Positions 43,881 to 55,253 of a DNA stretch of 64,000 nucleotides are shown in pieces. The DNA is from Salinicoccus halitifaciens (lineage in GTDB: Bacteria; Bacillota; Bacilli; Staphylococcales; Salinicoccaceae), in assembly GCF_021026095.1 (NCBI RefSeq), contig NZ_JAJNCU010000008.1, forward strand, positions 118,487 through 182,486. The letters run 5' to 3'. Below the pieces are notes generated by a model. It made no database searches and was not told where the DNA came from. It worked only from the letters and a program-made list of their open reading frames with translations. Within the stretch, counting starts at the first letter, position 1. Every line of letters begins with the position of its first letter. A program made the translations under genes and the position numbers.

Positions 43881-44570
43881 ATGGCGAAAGTGTTGATCAT
43901 AGAAGACGAGCAGCATATTGCGGAACTGGAGAGGGACTATCTTGAAGTGAATGGGATTGAAAGCGACATCGCCTTCGACAGTACTACGGGCATGGCGCTT
44001 GCACGACGTGAGCAGTATGCACTCATACTGCTTGATCTTATGCTTCCGGACACTGACGGCCTTGAACTGTGCAAGGAACTGAGGACTTTCCTCGACATCC
44101 CGATACTGATGGTCACTGCAAGAAAAGAAGACATCGATAAAATCCGCGGCTTCGACCGCGGTGCCGATGACTATATCGTGAAACCGTTCAATCCTAATGA
44201 ACTCGTTGCCCGCGTCAAGGCGCACATTTCAAGGTATGAACGGTTGAAGCACCCTGTTGATAAGCTTGATGAAATCCAGATTGGCGCCCTTGTCATCGAG
44301 CCGGATTCACGGAAAGTGTTCCTGAGTGGTGAAGAGAAGGTGCTCACCGCGAAGCAGTTCGATCTGCTGAAATTCCTCGCCGAAAATCCCGGTATTGTCT
44401 TCAGCAAAGAACACCTCTTCGAACGCATATGGGGAATGGACGCCATTGGAGACAGTTCCACCGTCACCGTTCACATTAGGAAAATCCGGGAGAGTATTGA
44501 AACGGATCCCTCCAACCCACAGTTCATAGAAACCGTATGGGGAGTGGGATACAGATTTAAGGGGAATTAA
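43881..44570 (+). CDS. OmpR-family response regulator
   Basis: A 229-residue regulator: receiver domain (1-118) with phosphoacceptor Asp in LILLDLMLPDTDG, acidic pair IIEDEQ, and KPF Lys near 102; C-terminal winged helix (about 130-228) with FSKEHLFERIWGMDAIGDSSTVTVHIRKIRE. It is directly fused in arrangement to the kinase gene (stop TAG then ATG), kinase first, which is the less common order. Targets are unknown; the small membrane pair upstream is a plausible one. Confidence 0.92.
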   Translation: MAKVLIIEDEQHIAELERDYLEVNGIESDIAFDSTTGMALARREQYALILLDLMLPDTDGLELCKELRTFLDIPILMVTARKEDIDKIRGFDRGADDYIVKPFNPNELVARVKAHISRYERLKHPVDKLDEIQIGALVIEPDSRKVFLSGEEKVLTAKQFDLLKFLAENPGIVFSKEHLFERIWGMDAIGDSSTVTVHIRKIRESIETDPSNPQFIETVWGVGYRFKGN

Positions 44571-44615
44571 AGAGGAGTCAAGGAGGGGCTGGGACATAAG
44601 TCCCCGCCCATAACC

Positions 44616-44659
44616 AAAAATCCCCGGATTAAAATGTGAATTTTAATCCGGGGATTTTT
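44616..44659. terminator. hairpin terminator inside left end of the IS
   Basis: A 20-bp perfect stem AAAAATCCCCGGATTAAAAT with its complement around a GTGA loop, effective on both strands. It also ends the two-component transcript. Confidence 0.88.
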
Positions 44660-44733
44660 ATATAAATATAAGACAAAAACAAGGCACACTCTTATAATGT
44701 AAGTAACCACACAAACAAAGGAAGAGGTGCCTT

Positions 44734-46323
44734 ATGTATAAAGATTATAACATGAACCAGCTCACAATACCATTGGATATCGAAGTGATGATTCCGGGCG
44801 ATGACATCGCCGTTGCGGTGAATGAAATGGTGGAGAGCATCCCGGAGGCGCCGTTCAAAGCATTCGAGCATGATTTCGGGGCGTCCTCCTACCATCCGAG
44901 GATGATGATGAAGATCATCCTGTGCGGGTATGCCCAGTCCATGTGGTCCGGCCGGAAAATCGAAGCCGAGCTCGGCGACAGCCTGCGCATGATGTGGCTG
45001 GCCCAGCGCCAGCGCCCCTCTTACCGGACCATCAACCGGTTCCGGGTGCACCCCGCCATGGCAGCCCTCATCAAAGAGGCCTTCATCCAATTCAGGATGC
45101 AGCTCCAGGCCCATGATCTGATTGATGCGGATGCGATTTTCATCGATGGCACTAAACTCGAAGCCAATGCCAACAAATATACCTTCGTCTTCAGGAAAAG
45201 CGTCGAAAAGCATCAGGAGAAACTGCGCGCCCAGTCCAGGCTGATGTATGACACGATGCATGCGCAGATGATCATCCCGGCGCTGCTTGAGGAATCGGAG
45301 TCACTGGTCACAGCCGGGCACCTGAACACCATGCATCAGGCACTGGAGACGGTGGAGGCCGGACTGACGGAGACCATCGATGCGACTGAGGCTGTTGAAG
45401 CGCGAAAAGCCGTACGGGCCAAGCGTGCCATCATCCGGAAGACCAAAAGGAAATGTGCCGACCTGCGGGCGCGGGAAGAGAAATACACCGGACAGCTGGC
45501 CATTCTGGGCACACGCAACAGCTATTCGAAAACCGATCCGGATGCGACATTTATGCGGATGAAAGAGGATCATATGCGCAATGGCCAGCTGAAAGCCGGG
45601 TATAACCTGCAGGTTGCCAGCAACAATCAGTTTGTCCTGGGGTATGACCTCTACCCGAACCCGACCGACACCCGCACCCTGCCGCCCTTCCTCAATACGA
45701 TGCGTGATCAGTTCGGGCATCTGCCGGAAAAGATCGTCGCCGATGCCGGTTATGGCAGTGAAGCCAACTATGAACTGATTCAGGATGCGTATGAACGGAC
45801 GGCGCTGATCCCGTACAACACGTACTATAGAGAGCGGAAGCACGCACACACAACAGATGCCATGCATCCGGCCAACTGGGCCTATGACGCTGAAAACGAC
45901 ATCTACACCTGTCCGGACGGCCGGGCCATCCGGTTTGAGCGCTATGCGGACCGGACGGATCACTACGGCCATACACGCCGGCTCAAAATCTATGCCTCCG
46001 CGGACTGCGCCGGCTGTGCACTGTATGATCAGTGCATCAAAAGCGATAGACGCATCAACAAGCGCATCCAAAAGAATATGAACCTGGAGTATTTCAAAGC
46101 CCAGGCCCGACGCACGCTTTCAATGAAAGAGAACCGGATGATCTATCAGCAGAGGAAGATCGATATCGAAACGGTTTTCGGCAATTTGAAGGCGAATTTG
46201 ACGTTCAAACGATTCTCAGTCCGGGGCGCACGCAAGGTCAAAATCGAAACCGGTCTCGCATTACTCGCCCTGAATCTGCGGAAGTTCCGGCAGATTCAGG
46301 GCGACCTGTCTGCCGGCATATAG
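44734..46323 (+). CDS. IS1182-family DDE transposase
   Basis: A 529-residue transposase of full length. The N-terminal DUF772-like region (YHPRMMMKIILCGYAQSMWSGRKIE) is followed by the catalytic core: IDADAIFIDGTKLEANANKYTF (first Asp), IVADAGYGSEANYE (second Asp) and RKIDIETVFGNLKANLTFKRF (Glu). A cysteine cluster CPDGRAI...CAGCALYDQC near 390-435 fits the family's zinc-like knuckle. A TATAAT at 44693-44698 and GGAAGAGG before the ATG support expression. No frameshift seen, so the element may be active. Confidence 0.93.
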   Translation: MYKDYNMNQLTIPLDIEVMIPGDDIAVAVNEMVESIPEAPFKAFEHDFGASSYHPRMMMKIILCGYAQSMWSGRKIEAELGDSLRMMWLAQRQRPSYRTINRFRVHPAMAALIKEAFIQFRMQLQAHDLIDADAIFIDGTKLEANANKYTFVFRKSVEKHQEKLRAQSRLMYDTMHAQMIIPALLEESESLVTAGHLNTMHQALETVEAGLTETIDATEAVEARKAVRAKRAIIRKTKRKCADLRAREEKYTGQLAILGTRNSYSKTDPDATFMRMKEDHMRNGQLKAGYNLQVASNNQFVLGYDLYPNPTDTRTLPPFLNTMRDQFGHLPEKIVADAGYGSEANYELIQDAYERTALIPYNTYYRERKHAHTTDAMHPANWAYDAENDIYTCPDGRAIRFERYADRTDHYGHTRRLKIYASADCAGCALYDQCIKSDRRINKRIQKNMNLEYFKAQARRTLSMKENRMIYQQRKIDIETVFGNLKANLTFKRFSVRGARKVKIETGLALLALNLRKFRQIQGDLSAGI

Positions 46324-46369
46324 AAAAAGCGGCGATCCATCTGGGTTTACAGATGGATCGCCGCTTTTT
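46324..46369. terminator. hairpin terminator inside right end of the IS
   Basis: A 20-bp perfect stem AAAAAGCGGCGATCCATCTG with its complement and a six-base loop, followed by T residues. Confidence 0.88.
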
Positions 46370-46421
46370 TTACCTGTCGAAGGGCTTTATGTCCCAGCCC
46401 CTTAAAATTTCAGCGGGTGCT

Positions 46422-47600
46422 TTATGCAGTGCCTGCGTGCTTCCTGCCATGCACAAAGTAATAAACGACGAGGCCCGCGAGGACCACAAGCACAAGTGAT
46501 GCGTACATGCCCCTGTAACCGAGCATCGGCACGATGAACCCGAGTACGAGCGGACCGAAGCCGAGGCCCAGGTCCAGGGCGATGAAGTAGGTCGTATTCG
46601 CAAGTCCCATGCGGTGCCGCGGCGTCGCTTTGATGGCCAGTGCCTGTGAGATCGACTGGAAGTTACCGTAGCCGAGGCCCATGAGGAGCGCCGCTGCGAG
46701 CAGCATCCACCCGGCATCCGCCTGGCTGATCACAAACATGCCCGCTGCGAATAATATTAACGCGGGATAGACGACGATATTTGCACCTTTCCTGTCCATC
46801 AGCGGACCGGTCACCGGCCTGGAGAGCAGCACCGCAACCCCGTACACAAGGAAGAAGAAGCTGCCCGCTTCGACCAGACCGATTTCGGCAGTATATCCCG
46901 TGACGAATGAAAGGATGCTTGAATAGGCGAAGGCCAGTACGAACATCACAATCGAAATCGGTACGGCACGCGCCTCGAAATAATCCGACAGGCTGAAACG
47001 TTTATAACCGGAGGCGGGCACTTCCACTTCCGGCGGACGCACCGTCAGACTGAGCAGCACGCTGATGATGGCCATGATGAGTGAGAATATGAAGATGCTG
47101 GTGAATCCGTACTGATTCAGAAGCACAACCCCGACCAGAGGCCCCACGGCCGTCGCCAGTACGACGCTCATGCTGAAGTAGCCGATTCCCTCACCGCTCC
47201 TTGAGCGCGGGATGATCTGGGCGACGATCGTCCCCGTCGCGGTCGCCGCAAGACCGAGTGCCACGCCATGCAGGAACCTCAAGCCCATCAGGGGATAGAT
47301 GCCCATCGGCACAAAGTACAATGCAGTGGTGGCGAGCACCGCCGCCGCTCCGCCGAGGAGCATCTTCCTGTTGCCGATCCTTGCGATGTTCTTCCCGCCG
47401 TACAGGCGGCCGAACAGTGTCCCGATGATGAATATGCTGGAGACGAAACCGGCCATGCTGACCGATGCGCCGTACGTTTCCATGGCATACACCGCCATCG
47501 TGACAAGCAGCAGGTACATCGACAGTGTCAGCATCAGGTTTACCGTCGATGTCAGCACGAACCCTTTCGTCCATAATTTCTCTTTTCTTTGAGCGGCCAT
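46422..47600 (-). CDS. MFS transporter (drug/metabolite exporter type)
   Basis: A 392-residue protein with 12 membrane helices. GRLYGGKNIARIGNRKMLLGG (loop 2-3, MFS motif A), LRFLHGVALGLAATATGTIVAQIIPRSRSGEGIGYF (helices 4-5) and SRPVTGPLMDRKGANIVV (motif A-like in the second half) are diagnostic. This group includes YwoG/YfkF-like exporters with unknown substrates. The start ATG 47600 follows AAGGAAG at some distance. The IS element ends just beyond the stop and may have removed the native terminator. Confidence 0.85.
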   Translation of the reverse strand: MAAQRKEKLWTKGFVLTSTVNLMLTLSMYLLLVTMAVYAMETYGASVSMAGFVSSIFIIGTLFGRLYGGKNIARIGNRKMLLGGAAAVLATTALYFVPMGIYPLMGLRFLHGVALGLAATATGTIVAQIIPRSRSGEGIGYFSMSVVLATAVGPLVGVVLLNQYGFTSIFIFSLIMAIISVLLSLTVRPPEVEVPASGYKRFSLSDYFEARAVPISIVMFVLAFAYSSILSFVTGYTAEIGLVEAGSFFFLVYGVAVLLSRPVTGPLMDRKGANIVVYPALILFAAGMFVISQADAGWMLLAAALLMGLGYGNFQSISQALAIKATPRHRMGLANTTYFIALDLGLGFGPLVLGFIVPMLGYRGMYASLVLVVLAGLVVYYFVHGRKHAGTA

Positions 47601-47795
47601 TTATAACACAGCTTCCTTTTAATATTTTAAAAGATGCAATCATTCATTAATTGTACAGAATTCAGACACAAATGCCCAGAAACATGCCCGTAGAGGCTCC
47701 TGTGGTAATGCGAAATACCCGGCGGACTGCTATAATGTAATATGGATAATTTCCAACATTATTATGTTGAGTACAATACTTGAGAGGGAATTCTT

Positions 47796-48719
47796 TTGAA
47801 TAACGATCATTCATCATCCGGGGGCCGGATGCAGTCTCGGACCGCTTCCGGCTTTTACGGATTTCTTACAAATGTCAAATACCTGCTGAAGGGTAAAGTG
47901 CTGGTGGCGAATGTGCTGCCGGTATTCACCGCTTTCTGGCTTGCGCTCTACTTCAGCGGTGAGGCTTTCAGCAGCCACTTCAGCACCTTCCTGCTCACCA
48001 TGATCGGAAGCACGCTGATCATCGCCGGTGCCCTGATGTTCAACAACTGGTATGAAGCCGATCTCGATAAGAAGATGGACCGCACGCAGAACCGTCCGAC
48101 GGTCACGGGGGATTTCACATTGACCGCGGTCTTCCGTGCTGCGGTCATCACAACGATCCTCGGCCTCGGCATCATGCTGTTCACGACGCTTGAGGCGGCA
48201 CTTTATTCGTTCCTCGGCTGGTTTTTCTATGTGGTGCTATACACCTTCTGGTCCAAGCGGAAATATACCATCAATACGATCATCGGCAGCATTTCAGGGG
48301 CATTCACGCCGCTGATCGGCTGGGCGGCAGTGGCACCGGCGAATCATATCGTCCCGGTCATGCTGTTCTACCTGCTGTTCATCTGGCAGGTGCCGCACAC
48401 CCTCGCCATCGCGATCAGGAGACTCGATGATTACACGCGGGCAGGCGTCCCGATGCTGCCCGTCGTCTCAGGAGTCACGATGACCATCCGGCAGATGCTG
48501 ATATACATCATCGCCCTCCTCCCTTTCCCGTTCGTCCTGCTCCCTTCAATGGGCTTGATATTCTTCATTATCACGCTCGGACTCACGGCAGGCTGGATCA
48601 TCCTCGCCTTCAGGGGAATAAAGACCATGGATACCGGGGTGTGGGCACGCAGGAACCTGCGTTATTCGCTGATCTACCTCATCATCACACTGCTCGTGAT
48701 GATCATCGTCACAATATAG
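47796..48719 (+). CDS. ctaB: protoheme IX farnesyltransferase
   Basis: A 307-residue UbiA-family membrane prenyltransferase. The metal-diphosphate motifs NNWYEADLDKKMDRTQNRP (near 85) and the second aspartate region IRRLDDYTRAGVPMLP are clear, with about eight helices. It turns haem b into haem O for terminal oxidases. The TTG start lies behind GAGAGGGAA. In related bacteria ctaA is divergent beside it; here the divergent neighbour is the MFS gene, so ctaA is elsewhere. Confidence 0.9.
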   Translation: MNNDHSSSGGRMQSRTASGFYGFLTNVKYLLKGKVLVANVLPVFTAFWLALYFSGEAFSSHFSTFLLTMIGSTLIIAGALMFNNWYEADLDKKMDRTQNRPTVTGDFTLTAVFRAAVITTILGLGIMLFTTLEAALYSFLGWFFYVVLYTFWSKRKYTINTIIGSISGAFTPLIGWAAVAPANHIVPVMLFYLLFIWQVPHTLAIAIRRLDDYTRAGVPMLPVVSGVTMTIRQMLIYIIALLPFPFVLLPSMGLIFFIITLGLTAGWIILAFRGIKTMDTGVWARRNLRYSLIYLIITLLVMIIVTI

Positions 48720-48756
48720 AAAAACCCCTTACCGGAGCCCGGTAAGGGGTTTTAAT
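48720..48756. terminator. bidirectional terminator between ctaB and sufB
   Basis: Perfect stem AAAACCCCTTACCGG / CCGGTAAGGGGTTTT with a four-base loop. Confidence 0.92.
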
Positions 48757-48763
48757 ATGGTCA

Positions 48764-50161
48764 TTAACCGATTGAACCTTCCATTTCAAAGGAGATCAGA
48801 CGGTTCATCTCAACCGCATATTCCATTGGAAGTTCTTTAGTGAATGGCTCGATGAAGCCCATGACGATCATTTCGACCGCTTCAAGTTCACCGATGCCAC
48901 GGCTCATCAGATAGAATAACTGCTCTTCAGATACTTTCGAAACTTTCGCTTCGTGTTCCAGTGAAATGTTATCATTTAAGATTTCATTGTACGGAATCGT
49001 ATCGGAAGTGGACTCGTTATCCATGATCATTGTGTCACACTCGATGTTCGATCTTGCATTTTCAGCTTTTCTGCCGAAATGGACCTGTCCGCGGTAGGAA
49101 ACTTTACCGCCGCCTTTGGCGATCGATTTGGAAACGATCGTTGAAGACGTGTTAGGTGCCAGGTGGATCATTTTCGCACCCGCATCCTGCAGCTGGCCTT
49201 TACCTGCCAGAGCGATGGACAATGTCATACCGCGTGCACCTTCGCCTTTAAGGAAGATTGAAGGGTATTTCATTGTGATCTTGGAACCGAGGTTGCCGTC
49301 GACCCATTCCATCGTACCGTTTTCGTCAACGAAAGTACGCTTGGTTACGAGGTTGTAGACGTTGTTCGCCCAGTTCTGGATCGTCGTGTAACGGCAGTAA
49401 GCATCTTTTTTGACGATGATCTCAACAACTGCGGAGTGCAGTGAGTTCGTCGTATAGACAGGTGCTGTACAACCTTCCACGTAGTGGACGCTTGAACCTT
49501 CATCACAGATGATCAGCGTACGCTCGAACTGACCCATGTTCTCGGAGTTGATGCGGAAGTAAGCCTGCAGAGGCGAATCGACCGTGACTCCAGGAGGGCA
49601 GTAGATGAATGATCCACCGGACCATACAGCTGAGTTCAGCGCCGAGAATTTGTTGTCCGTCGCCGGCACTACAGTTCCGAAGTACTCTCTGAAAAGGTCT
49701 TCGTTTTCACGAAGTGCAGAGTCCGTGTCCTTGAATATTACGCCCTTCTCTTCAAGAGCCTGCTCCATGTTGTGGTATACCACTTCTGATTCATACTGTG
49801 CAGAAACACCTGCAAGGTATTTTTGTTCTGCTTCAGGAATACCGAGCTTGTCAAACGTCAGTTTGATTTCTTCCGGCACTTCATCCCATGAGCGTTCAGT
49901 CTGCTCGGAAGGCTTCACGTAGTAAGTGATCTCATCAAAGTTCAACTCTGAAAGATCCCCGCCCCACATCGGCATTGGTCTGTCGTAGAAATGCTGCAGT
50001 GATTTCAGGCGGTAATCCAGCATCCACTGAGGCTCTTCCTTCATTTTCGAAATCTCTTTAACGATTTCCGGTGTCAGACCGCGGTCTGAACGGAAAATTG
50101 ATACGTCTTCATCATGGAAACCATATTTATAATCTTCTATTTCAGGTACATTTTTAGCCAT
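48764..50161 (-). CDS. sufB: Fe-S cluster scaffold protein SufB
   Basis: A 465-residue protein, the same length as S. aureus SufB. The conserved beta-helix region has [25 protein letters not shown], with the cysteine, and [21 protein letters not shown] near the C-terminus. With SufC and SufD it forms the scaffold on which clusters are built from persulfide sulfur. ATG 50161 is eight bases behind AAGGAG; an in-frame GTG three codons upstream is inside that site. Last gene of the sufCDSUB operon, terminated by the hairpin shared with ctaB. Confidence 0.95.
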   Translation of the reverse strand: MAKNVPEIEDYKYGFHDEDVSIFRSDRGLTPEIVKEISKMKEEPQWMLDYRLKSLQHFYDRPMPMWGGDLSELNFDEITYYVKPSEQTERSWDEVPEEIKLTFDKLGIPEAEQKYLAGVSAQYESEVVYHNMEQALEEKGVIFKDTDSALRENEDLFREYFGTVVPATDNKFSALNSAVWSGGSFIYCPPGVTVDSPLQAYFRINSENMGQFERTLIICDEGSSVHYVEGCTAPVYTTNSLHSAVVEIIVKKDAYCRYTTIQNWANNVYNLVTKRTFVDENGTMEWVDGNLGSKITMKYPSIFLKGEGARGMTLSIALAGKGQLQDAGAKMIHLAPNTSSTIVSKSIAKGGGKVSYRGQVHFGRKAENARSNIECDTMIMDNESTSDTIPYNEILNDNISLEHEAKVSKVSEEQLFYLMSRGIGELEAVEMIVMGFIEPFTKELPMEYAVEMNRLISFEMEGSIG

Positions 50162-50182
50162 GACAATCACTCCTTCTATATA

Positions 50183-51848
<1,666 letters not shown>

Positions 51849-51855
51849 TTAACGC

Positions 51856-53172
51856 TTATTTCGATAATACTTTCAGCTCTATAATCTCTTTAAGCTGCTT
51901 CTTGACCGATTCGATCGGCAGTGCCTTCACTACAGGATCCAGGAAACCGTGGATGACAAGTCTCTCTGCTTCCCTCTGCGAAATACCGCGGCTCATCAGA
52001 TAGAACAGCTGGAGCGGGTCCACACGGCCGACTGAGGCTGCGTGACCGGCTGTCACATCGTCTTCATCGATGAGGAGGATCGGGTTTGCGTCACCGCGTG
52101 CACGTTCGCTCAGCATGAGAATGCGTGATTCCTGCTGTGCATCACTGCGTGTCGCACCGTGCTTGATATAGCCGATGCCGTTGAAGATGCTTGTCGCCCT
52201 GTCCTTCATGACGCCGTGCTTCAGTATATGTCCGTTGGAATCCTTGCCATAGTGGATGATCTGCGTCGTGACGTTCTGGTTCTGCTCACCGCGTCCGATC
52301 GTGACCGTCTTCATGTCCGAGTTCGAACGGTCGCCCATGAGATAGGTCGTGTTGTCGTTGATGATGTTTGAATCACTCATCAGGCCGAGTGCCCAGTCGA
52401 TTCTTGCATCAGCCGACGCAACACCGCGTCTGTTGATGTAGCCGGTCATGCCTTCTGCAAGCACATCCACCGCGCCGTAAGTGATTTTCGCATTATCCAG
52501 TGCAAGGACTTCGGAGACGATGTTGATCTGCTCGTTGGTCTGCTCGACGTTGGACAGGTAGTTCTCCACATAAGTGACTTCCGATCCTTTGTCCGCAACG
52601 ATGAGCACATGGTTCACAAGTGATGCCTTTTCATCATCGTGGAGCACGACCATCTGTATAGGATCTTCAATCTGAACATCTTTCGGCACATAGACGAACA
52701 GGCCGCCGTTCAGCATTGCAGTATGGAAGGCCGTGAGCTTATGCTCGTCGACTTTCACACCGTCGGTCATGAAGTACTTTTCAACAAGTTCAGGGTGATT
52801 GTGTGTCGCTTCGATGATGTTTTCGATGATGACACCTTTATCCTGCAGTTTTTCATCTATCTGTACATAAGCAGGCGTATTGTTGTGCTGGACATAGATG
52901 TTTTTTGTGTTTTCGATATCATGAAGCTCCTTGACCGCTTCAGGCAGTTCATCCAGGCTGTTGTAGACACTGCTGTCGACGACAGGCTCTGCCATTGTGA
53001 AGAAGTCCCATCTCTTGATGTTCGTCTTGTCAGGCTTCGGCATCTCAAGATTTTCGATCGTCTCGAGTGCTTCCCGCTTTTTATTGATAAGGAAGTCGGA
53101 TTCACCACGCTCGGTTGCGCGCTGAATGACTTCATCTGCATTTATAATATATTCATTAGATACAGTAGCCAT
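51856..53172 (-). CDS. sufD: Fe-S cluster assembly protein SufD
   Basis: A 438-residue protein homologous to SufB over the C-terminal beta-helix: TQIIHYGKDSNGHILKHGVMKDRATSIFNGIG and [27 protein letters not shown] contain the conserved histidine. It is the partner of SufB and SufC. The start ATG is six bases behind AGGAGG. 15 bases separate its start from the sufC stop. Confidence 0.95.
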   Translation of the reverse strand: MATVSNEYIINADEVIQRATERGESDFLINKKREALETIENLEMPKPDKTNIKRWDFFTMAEPVVDSSVYNSLDELPEAVKELHDIENTKNIYVQHNNTPAYVQIDEKLQDKGVIIENIIEATHNHPELVEKYFMTDGVKVDEHKLTAFHTAMLNGGLFVYVPKDVQIEDPIQMVVLHDDEKASLVNHVLIVADKGSEVTYVENYLSNVEQTNEQINIVSEVLALDNAKITYGAVDVLAEGMTGYINRRGVASADARIDWALGLMSDSNIINDNTTYLMGDRSNSDMKTVTIGRGEQNQNVTTQIIHYGKDSNGHILKHGVMKDRATSIFNGIGYIKHGATRSDAQQESRILMLSERARGDANPILLIDEDDVTAGHAASVGRVDPLQLFYLMSRGISQREAERLVIHGFLDPVVKALPIESVKKQLKEIIELKVLSK

Positions 53173-53187
53173 TATGATCCTCCTGTC

Positions 53188-53973
53188 TTATTTAACGTCA
53201 GATTCTACAGTTACGTCATCAATACCTAATTCTTCTTTGATCCAGTCATAACCTTCGGACTCAAGACGCTCTGAAAGTTCTTTGCCGCCGGATTTGACGA
53301 TCTTGCCTTTCATCATGACGTGTACATGGTCAGGCTCGATGTAGTTGAGAAGTCTTTGGTAGTGAGTGATGATCAGTGAACCGAAGTTTTCACCGCGCAG
53401 TTTGTTGATGCCTTTTGATACAATCGCAAGTGCGTCGATGTCAAGACCGGAGTCGATCTCATCCAGAATGCCGAATTTAGGCTCAAGCATCATCAGCTGG
53501 AGGATTTCATTTCTCTTTTTCTCACCGCCGGAGAACCCTTCATTCAGGTAACGTGTTGCCATGTCCTGATCGATTTCAAGGTACTCCATGTTTTTATCCA
53601 ATTTCTTGATGAACTGCATCAGGTTGATTTCGTCGCCTTCCTCACGGTGTGAGTTGATCGCCGAACGCAGGAAGTCTGAAGTCGTCACTCCTGAGATTTC
53701 AGATGGGTACTGCATACCGAGGAATAGACCGGCTTTCGCACGCTCGTCCACTTCCATCTCCAGTACATCTTCACCGTCAAGAAGTATTTCGCCCTGTGTC
53801 ACTTCATAACGCGGGTGTCCCATGATCGCCTGCGCCAAAGTGGACTTGCCCGTACCGTTCGGTCCCATGACCGCATGGATTTCGCCTTGCTTGAGTGTCA
53901 GGTCGACACCTTTTAAGATTTCTTTACCGTCTATTTCGACGTGTAAGTTTTTGATTTCCAGAACAGAAGTCAT
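53188..53973 (-). CDS. sufC: Fe-S assembly ATPase SufC
   Basis: A 261-residue ABC ATPase with Walker A GPNGTGKSTLAQ, signature FSGGEKKRNEI, Walker B FGILDEIDSGLDID and the switch His in SLIITHYQRLL. It drives conformational change of the SufB-SufD scaffold. First gene of sufCDSUB, with GGAGG upstream and the promoter at 54019-54045. Confidence 0.96.
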   Translation of the reverse strand: MTSVLEIKNLHVEIDGKEILKGVDLTLKQGEIHAVMGPNGTGKSTLAQAIMGHPRYEVTQGEILLDGEDVLEMEVDERAKAGLFLGMQYPSEISGVTTSDFLRSAINSHREEGDEINLMQFIKKLDKNMEYLEIDQDMATRYLNEGFSGGEKKRNEILQLMMLEPKFGILDEIDSGLDIDALAIVSKGINKLRGENFGSLIITHYQRLLNYIEPDHVHVMMKGKIVKSGGKELSERLESEGYDWIKEELGIDDVTVESDVK

Positions 53974-54004
53974 TTACTTATCCTCCAATTAGAAAATATT
54001 ATTC

Positions 54005-54060
54005 TCATACTCCACTAGTTTATAATAATTCTAATCTATAGTCAAAGAAATGGAGTATGA
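54005..54060 (-). promoter_or_regulatory. suf promoter enclosed in a perfect inverted repeat
   Basis: On the minus strand TTGACT (54045-54040) and TATAAA (54024-54019) form a promoter with a 15-base spacer (16 if TTTGAC is used). It is enclosed by TCATACTCCA (54005-54014) and TGGAGTATGA (54051-54060), a perfect 10-bp inverted repeat whose arms lie just upstream of -35 and near the transcription start. This is the arrangement of a regulator binding on both sides of the promoter. Confidence 0.6.
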
Positions 54061-54167
54061 TTCACACTGTAATATTATACCTTAAAAGCTGAACATATTA
54101 AAGGGGGGCGCCTCGTTCGAAAGTATGAAGACGGCAGGAAAGCGTTTTATCCTCCTTGAGAATGGGA

Positions 54168-54199
54168 AAACCCAAATGATTCCGTCATCATTCAGGTTT
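54168..54199 (-). terminator. hairpin after the sulfurtransferase gene
   Basis: A 13-bp stem AAACCCAAATGAT / ATCATTCAGGTTT (one mismatch, one wobble) with a six-base loop; only a short T-run on the minus strand. Confidence 0.55.
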
Positions 54200-54229
54200 C
54201 TTATGGTTTATGATTCAAATGTTGTAATC

Positions 54230-55132
54230 TTACTTCGAATCCTTTGTTTCCATCGGCAGGCTTTCATCCGCCGCCCATTCGGATAATGAACCGTCATAGA
54301 CCGCCACATTGTCCTGACCGAGTTTATTCAGCAGGTACTGTGTCCATGTTGCTGCGATGGCGCTGCCGCAATAGGTGATGACCTTCTTATCCTGATCCAG
54401 TGCGCCCACCGCTTCAAACCGCTCTTTCAATTTTTCATCATCGTAGACTTCACCGGTTTCAGGATCGGCCAGATCTCCGAAGAAGACATTGACTGCGCCC
54501 GGTATGTGGCCGGGACGGGCATACGTGTCGGACTCGCCTGCATAATTTGAAGGATCCAGACTGTCCAAGATGATTACATTATCGTCATCTATTGCATTCA
54601 GGACATCCTCTTTGCTCGCATAAAGTTCAGGACGGCGTTCGATGTTCAATTCACCTTTTTCCGGTGTAACCACCTCATCAGTGACCGGACGCCCTTCTCT
54701 TGTCCATTTATTATAGCCGCCATCCAGTATCGCCACATTATCGAATCCCTCGAACTTCAACTGCCAAGCAAGGCGGGAGGCCCAATCCGCCGCTTCAAAC
54801 TCGGCACCCACCATCGCACCACGATCATATATCACGACGAAAGAATCATCAGAGACGCCAAGATCTCTCATTTTAGTGACGAATTCGTCATGAGGTATCA
54901 CCGCAAAGTTATAAGAAGCGTCCGGATCGGAAAAGTCATTTTTCAAGTCGGCGAATACTGCGCCGGGAATATGAGCTTTCTCATAATCTTCCTTGCCGCT
55001 CCACACTTTGTAATAACCTCCGCCCTCCGGTATCTGTAAATACGTCGTCGCATCAATGATCTTTAAATTTTCATCTTCCAAATGCGCCTCAAGCCATTCA
55101 GTCGAAACAAATTTTGAATTATTACCAGCCAT
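54230..55132 (-). CDS. sulfurtransferase with two rhodanese domains
   Basis: A 300-residue cytosolic thiosulfate/3-mercaptopyruvate sulfurtransferase type protein. The first rhodanese domain (about 8-145) is inactive-like and ends in FDNVAILDGGYNKW; the second (about 170-292) has the active-site loop TYCGSAIAATW with catalytic Cys near 255. The CGSAIAA loop differs from the CRKGVTA of thiosulfate rhodaneses and the CGSGVTA of mercaptopyruvate enzymes, but is closer to the latter. GGAG stands nine bases before ATG. It lies upstream of suf, but its own hairpin separates the two. Confidence 0.88.
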   Translation of the reverse strand: MAGNNSKFVSTEWLEAHLEDENLKIIDATTYLQIPEGGGYYKVWSGKEDYEKAHIPGAVFADLKNDFSDPDASYNFAVIPHDEFVTKMRDLGVSDDSFVVIYDRGAMVGAEFEAADWASRLAWQLKFEGFDNVAILDGGYNKWTREGRPVTDEVVTPEKGELNIERRPELYASKEDVLNAIDDDNVIILDSLDPSNYAGESDTYARPGHIPGAVNVFFGDLADPETGEVYDDEKLKERFEAVGALDQDKKVITYCGSAIAATWTQYLLNKLGQDNVAVYDGSLSEWAADESLPMETKDSK

Positions 55133-55205
55133 CTAAAGCACTCCTTTAAATCATATTATTTAACTATGATTTAATCATATCACATAATGAAGCTCGATTA
55201 AAAAT

Positions 55206-55244
55206 AAACAGCCGGACGATGAAGTTTCAAAGCCCGGTTGTTGT
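55206..55244 (-). terminator. probable terminator of the DUF4870 gene
   Basis: Imperfect stem ACAACCGG / CCGGCTGT with a long loop, followed on the minus strand by TTTATTTTT. Confidence 0.55.
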
Positions 55245-55253
55245 TTTTCATAT

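Larger units (their letters stand above)
44584..46402 (+). mobile_element. IS1182-family insertion sequence, apparently intact
   Basis: A 1.82-kb element bounded by 16-bp perfect inverted repeats AGGGGCTGGGACATAA (44584-44599 and, inverted, 46387-46402) and coding a single full-length transposase. Inside each end lies a strong hairpin terminator (44616-44659 and 46324-46369), isolating the transposase gene from outside transcription. No target duplication is visible next to the repeats. GC-rich compared with the strip to its left. It sits 20 bases from the stop of the MFS gene. Confidence 0.88.

Noticed and set aside
44922..46081. Several open frames on both strands inside the transposase
   Set aside because: Shadows of a GC-rich coding sequence without supporting start sites.
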